Shown piece after piece: positions 6,901-8,770 of a stretch of 8,770 nt of DNA (position 1 is its first letter; the number at the start of each line of letters is the position of its first letter). The position numbers and the translations under genes are program-made. Source of the stretch: JBBTCJ01 sp038043285 (GTDB lineage Bacteria > Planctomycetota > Phycisphaerae > UBA1845); NCBI GenBank assembly GCA_038043285.1, contig JBBTCJ010000029.1:1-8770 (forward strand), written 5' to 3'. The notes beneath the pieces were generated by a model, which saw only the letters and a list, made by a program, of their open reading frames with translations, ran no database searches and was not told where the DNA came from.

Positions 6901-8770
6901 GCAAGGCTCGACCGGCGCGATCGCCGAGGATCCGACCGATCCATTCGTGGCGGACAGCTTCTTCGATGTTTTCTTCGAGATCACCGACGGCCTGGGGTTG
7001 CTGGCCTACAACCGGACGCCGATCCGCGTGGCCACTCGGATCGACTGTTTGCCGCCCGATGGGATTTACGCCCACATCACCGGTTGCACGCCCTTGTTCA
7101 GCTCGCCGTCCCCCACTGGAGGAACCTTCGTCGGCAACCTGGTTTCGGCCAATCACTTCACCTATCCCGGCTGCTGCTTTGGGACTCAGTGCCAAAGGGA
7201 CGTGCCCACGCAGATTTGTCAGGAACGACAAGGTACGGTCGTACCTGACTGCCTGGGGGATCTTGACGGCGACGCAATCGACGATGCCTGTGAGTGCGGA
7301 CCGACCCCGGACGGGTCGGGTTGCCGACAGTCGACTTGCCCGAGCCTCATCGAGCTGTGCCAGCCGCGATGCGTCACGTTCAACCCCACGACGGGTCGTA
7401 CGACCGTTACGGCGTGCGACTGTGCGGGAACCGGTGAGTGTCATGTTCAAGTGAGTCCGCCCACCTCAGTGGCGGGCCTCTCGGGATGTGTTGTCCCAGA
7501 CAACGGCTCCGGCACGGTGACGTTGCCTCCGGCGGGGTGCGACTACCTCAGCCCCGACGACGTTCACCGGATCATCGATGGTCTTCCGCCGGGAACGACG
7601 ATCGAGTTGGCGGCGATTCACAAGGAATTCATTTGCCGGCAGCCGGGTACACCCGGAAGCATCTGCTCGTTCGTGCCGGATATCGACTGCAGTGAGTTGG
7701 GCGGGACGCTGGACGGCGAGAAAGAGTGTGTCCAGTCGACGCTGCAATTGAACCTGCGGGGAACGGGGGATTTGAACGGCTTCAACCGAATGGTCAACTT
7801 GCCGGTGAGCTTCGAAACGCATACCGCCCCGCGGATGCCGGGCGATCCGGTGCAGTCGTTCGACACCGACATGTTCCGCTTGTTCGGACAGTTTACCGGT
7901 GATCCGGACTTCGATCTGCTGCGAGTCGTCGGCGGGACGGACTTCGGCCTGCCCAGCCCGGGCCACACCACGTTGATCCGGATGCCCGGCGGCAATTGGG
8001 CCGTCGACAGCTTCTTCGACATCACCTATCGCATTGACTTCGTGGGCGCTCCGGGCGGAGCCCTTGCCGGCAGGTCGGGGAGCACGACGGCAACGATCCG
8101 CATGCAGACCGCACCGTCTATCGGGCCCATTTGCCTCGGCGGCTGCACGGATGGCAACGTCTGCAAGCCCACACGAACGGTCAATCCCGACGGCAGCATC
8201 ACGCTATGCTGTGACTGCGCGCGTCCAACTACCGTTGAGGTGGACTTCTTCCCGAACACTTCGGCGTTGATGGAATTGCAGATGCCGAACGGGGACAGCG
8301 TGCCGATCGCGCTGAGCGGCCCGACGACGGTTCACGTGTTCTTCGAGGGTGCCAACGAAGGCGATGCGGGGGACCAGGACGGCGACGGTCTGGACGAGGT
8401 CCAAACCGAGATGGTGGACATGCAGTTGGCGGGGAACAGTCCGTTTGGACCGGTGCTGGTACGGTTGCATCCGGGCAAGCCTTCTCGCGGCGAGATTGAG
8501 GAGACGGCCAACACCCAGCCGGGCCGGCTGGACCTACCGCCGTTTGCTCCGGCGGGGACGGCCAGCAGCTTCTTCGACGTGTTCTTTGAGATTCAGATCG
8601 GGGATCGGAAGTTCCACACCCAGATTCCCAAGCGGATGAGCAGCGTGATCGATCACAAGCCTCCGGGACCGGGGACGAGCTACGAGAACCCGGAGAAGAT
8701 TCCGCTGCTGGACGAGAACGGGAATCCGACGGACTTCTCCATCGGAGCGGGTCGTCACGTGCCCAAGCCG
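3809..8770 (+). CDS. Giant secreted Cys-rich modular protein (at least 1654 aa, 3' end outside window)
   Basis: The frame has no stop from 3809 to the right edge. ATG 3809 is the first start after an in-frame TAA at 3779-3781, and AGGGGA (3795-3800) sits 8 nt upstream. Modules in order: a basic N-terminus and A18|FTLAE plus hydrophobic segment (19-40), export or prepilin-like signal; polar linker (43-150); PPC-like beta-sandwich (about 163-282: DVWHCWTSPCDGTATISLCG, DTTLDVY, LACDDDGC, YFIRVAGYNG); six-Cys repeats (285-780); dockerin-like calcium loops (782-840); more Cys repeats (843-908); DLNGDGIDDAC calcium motif (911-921); then three SFFD domains (SFFD at 1050, 1401, 1587), with further acidic calcium motifs at 1151-1161 and 1519-1530. 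No catalytic motif is seen. It is probably an extracellular structural, adhesive or matrix protein. The module set is typical of Planctomycetes; the exact function is unknown. Confidence 0.9.
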   Translation, partial: MRSLRGTGTRGRATQSSAFTLAEVGFALASLAALLGVIVPSVTSSRLGSERDRPAQSNESRRQQSDSTAETRAQDGSVIPSVETLLPRQNDRAGLRAGATSKDGSVDLTLGLNRSTTAEAPEHVRALHLETMQENATLDNQPGQVAGGPPHDDCPSCMPIATGQTISNTNFGATPWILTHGYCADNDYTDVWHCWTSPCDGTATISLCGTGTTFDTTLDVYRSCDVRTFPALACDDDGCTGVAGPSRLTMNVTGGVPYFIRVAGYNGAVGQYSLKVDLTCGALPEACCFPNGECLDESPSGCREGLGTPQGPGTVCNVNTFCAGPNTGGCCFGDQCSILSLSACMAGRGIYIGDGVPCRPDVCLGQCCMRDALCAYTTPEKCFNEGGIFWNVFDDCDPNDCPQTGACCTPSGGCLETSKAICEGNGGRFIDEGTNCSATICAPPTEACCFATGGCQDMSRAACQESLGTPQGPGTFCATVFCVLPPQACCTPSGGCFDVDPPTCDIEFQGTPQGLGTSCATVVCPQPTEACCSATGGCQDRLPVVCLKFGGAPQGPGTSCATAQCPLPTGACCAPPQACTVGGSCEAFPGCGGSFNCFCFDTAEGGLDCTRDFPCSTALPCPNGTSSCPAGQVCYVNTCCGIPVCGPPGCLTATADAGTPVSEMGQGELTASGAPPLNVAAAGECIEVDAPTCQALGGLYQGDLTQCSLTTCPLPSGACCNVDGCFITDRATCSSGGARYLGDGTVCTPTTCQPPEACCFVDVACADLLAGLCTALCPCAPDMNCDGSVNAGDSDAFVLALTDPAGYQAQYPNCNLSAADLNCDGTVNGLDLPLFYCVIGRVCEDLAPGTCANQLGAPQGPGSTCANTNCVPLPTTEACCLPGGGCEPTTPAVCRRIDGFPQGPGTQCAGDLNGDGIDDACAAAPCAECGPEQHWIHNPPCPPGGFGQDTLPSGAYAGIDTNGDCIADINFVLGGPVTIRKKGPRDDSAQYPGLRPIDGHLDVIDTEILSMSLTGGGMTLTAGGGLGTFPLQGSTGAIAEDPTDPFVADSFFDVFFEITDGLGLLAYNRTPIRVATRIDCLPPDGIYAHITGCTPLFSSPSPTGGTFVGNLVSANHFTYPGCCFGTQCQRDVPTQICQERQGTVVPDCLGDLDGDAIDDACECGPTPDGSGCRQSTCPSLIELCQPRCVTFNPTTGRTTVTACDCAGTGECHVQVSPPTSVAGLSGCVVPDNGSGTVTLPPAGCDYLSPDDVHRIIDGLPPGTTIELAAIHKEFICRQPGTPGSICSFVPDIDCSELGGTLDGEKECVQSTLQLNLRGTGDLNGFNRMVNLPVSFETHTAPRMPGDPVQSFDTDMFRLFGQFTGDPDFDLLRVVGGTDFGLPSPGHTTLIRMPGGNWAVDSFFDITYRIDFVGAPGGALAGRSGSTTATIRMQTAPSIGPICLGGCTDGNVCKPTRTVNPDGSITLCCDCARPTTVEVDFFPNTSALMELQMPNGDSVPIALSGPTTVHVFFEGANEGDAGDQDGDGLDEVQTEMVDMQLAGNSPFGPVLVRLHPGKPSRGEIEETANTQPGRLDLPPFAPAGTASSFFDVFFEIQIGDRKFHTQIPKRMSSVIDHKPPGPGTSYENPEKIPLLDENGNPTDFSIGAGRHVPKP
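4661..6118 (+). repeat. Protein-level array of six-cysteine repeats (first block)
   Basis: Ten copies of a roughly 40-residue unit begin at residues 285, 328, 365, 404, 445, 486, 528, 569, 716 and 756. The complete units obey CC-x(4,5)-C-x7-C-x(13,14)-C-x(4,5)-C, usually with G(T/A)PQGPGT before the fifth Cys. The unit at 569 is disrupted by a long irregular Cys-rich insert (to about 715), and the unit at 756 is cut short by the dockerin-like module. The spacing implies three disulfides per unit, as in small extracellular modules. Two further units (843-875 and 875-908) follow the dockerin-like module, and a diverged one lies at 1122. Confidence 0.85.
6152..6325 (+). other. Dockerin-like pair of calcium-binding loops
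   Basis: Two EF-hand-like loops, DMNCDGSVNAGDSDAF (residues 782-797) and DLNCDGTVNGLDLPLF (820-835), are separated by a short Cys-containing linker. Each has Asp/Asn at loop positions 1, 3, 5 and 9-12, as in type I dockerin repeats. Dockerins are usually C-terminal; this one is internal. Such DxNCDG pairs are very common in planctomycete secreted proteins, where a cohesin partner is generally not evident. No cohesin is visible in this window. Confidence 0.8.
6590..8770 (+). other. Three SFFD-containing secreted domains of unknown function
   Basis: Residues 932-1121, 1162-1435 and 1442-1654 (cut by the edge) form three large units. Each has a late motif of the type (D/S)SFFD(V/I)xxxI: DSFFDVFFEI at 1049, DSFFDITYRI at 1400 and SSFFDVFFEI at 1586. 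The first two follow a Cys repeat fused to D-x-(N/D)-G-D-x-I-D-D-A-C and ECGP. The second and third begin with a Cys-rich lead-in containing an NPxxG motif (CVTFNPTTG and TRTVNPDGS). Strand-rich, Gly/Thr-rich sequence suggests beta folds. I recognise the motif from planctomycete secreted proteins but know no assigned function. Confidence 0.65.

Noticed and set aside
6395..7450. Long minus-strand open frame (351 codons)
   Set aside because: It lies wholly antisense to the giant protein frame. Its sequence is Arg/Val/Asp-rich with no motif, a typical mirror frame of high-GC coding DNA.

Overview
The window looks like a piece of a high-GC planctomycete chromosome. That reading rests mainly on the right half: an open frame of at least 1654 codons encoding a secreted, cysteine-rich modular protein. 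It carries dockerin-like DxNCDGxVN loops, 'ACC...GGC' cysteine repeats and SFFD-containing domains, a combination I associate with Planctomycetes (Phycisphaerae and relatives). The assignment comes from recalled family features, not from a search. All four genes I accept are on the + strand.

Layout. (1) 2-634: the C-terminal end of phenylalanyl-tRNA synthetase beta subunit (pheT), entering from the left edge and ending in an FDX-ACB domain. (2) 635-827: a short spacer ending in four tandem 7-bp GGCAATT-type repeats (816-843). (3) About 828-1820: a predicted lipoprotein with an alpha/beta-hydrolase-like body and a C-terminal PKD domain; the nucleophile position reads GWATG instead of GxSxG. 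(4) 1821-2000: a terminator-like hairpin and a nested inverted repeat. (5) 2001-2936: a coiled-coil protein of unknown function behind a strong Shine-Dalgarno sequence. (6) 2937-3808: 872 bases without a convincing gene, holding a possible terminator/repeat hairpin, a 117-nt nested inverted repeat (3457-3573), a sigma70-like promoter candidate and a leader hairpin. (7) 3809-8770: the giant secreted protein, running off the right edge.

The giant protein reads in order: a basic N-terminus with a prepilin-like A|FTLAE + hydrophobic segment; a linker; a PPC-like beta-sandwich; an array of six-cysteine repeats interrupted by an irregular Cys-rich insert and by a dockerin-like pair of calcium loops; then three large domains each containing an SFFD motif and each associated with a DxDGDGxDD calcium-binding motif. 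This is the architecture of an extracellular structural or adhesive protein. No catalytic domain is visible in the part present.

The genes do not form an obvious pathway. pheT is housekeeping. The lipoprotein and the giant protein are envelope or extracellular accessory proteins. The coiled-coil protein has no functional cue from its neighbours. No RNA genes, CRISPR array, transposase or phage genes were recognised.
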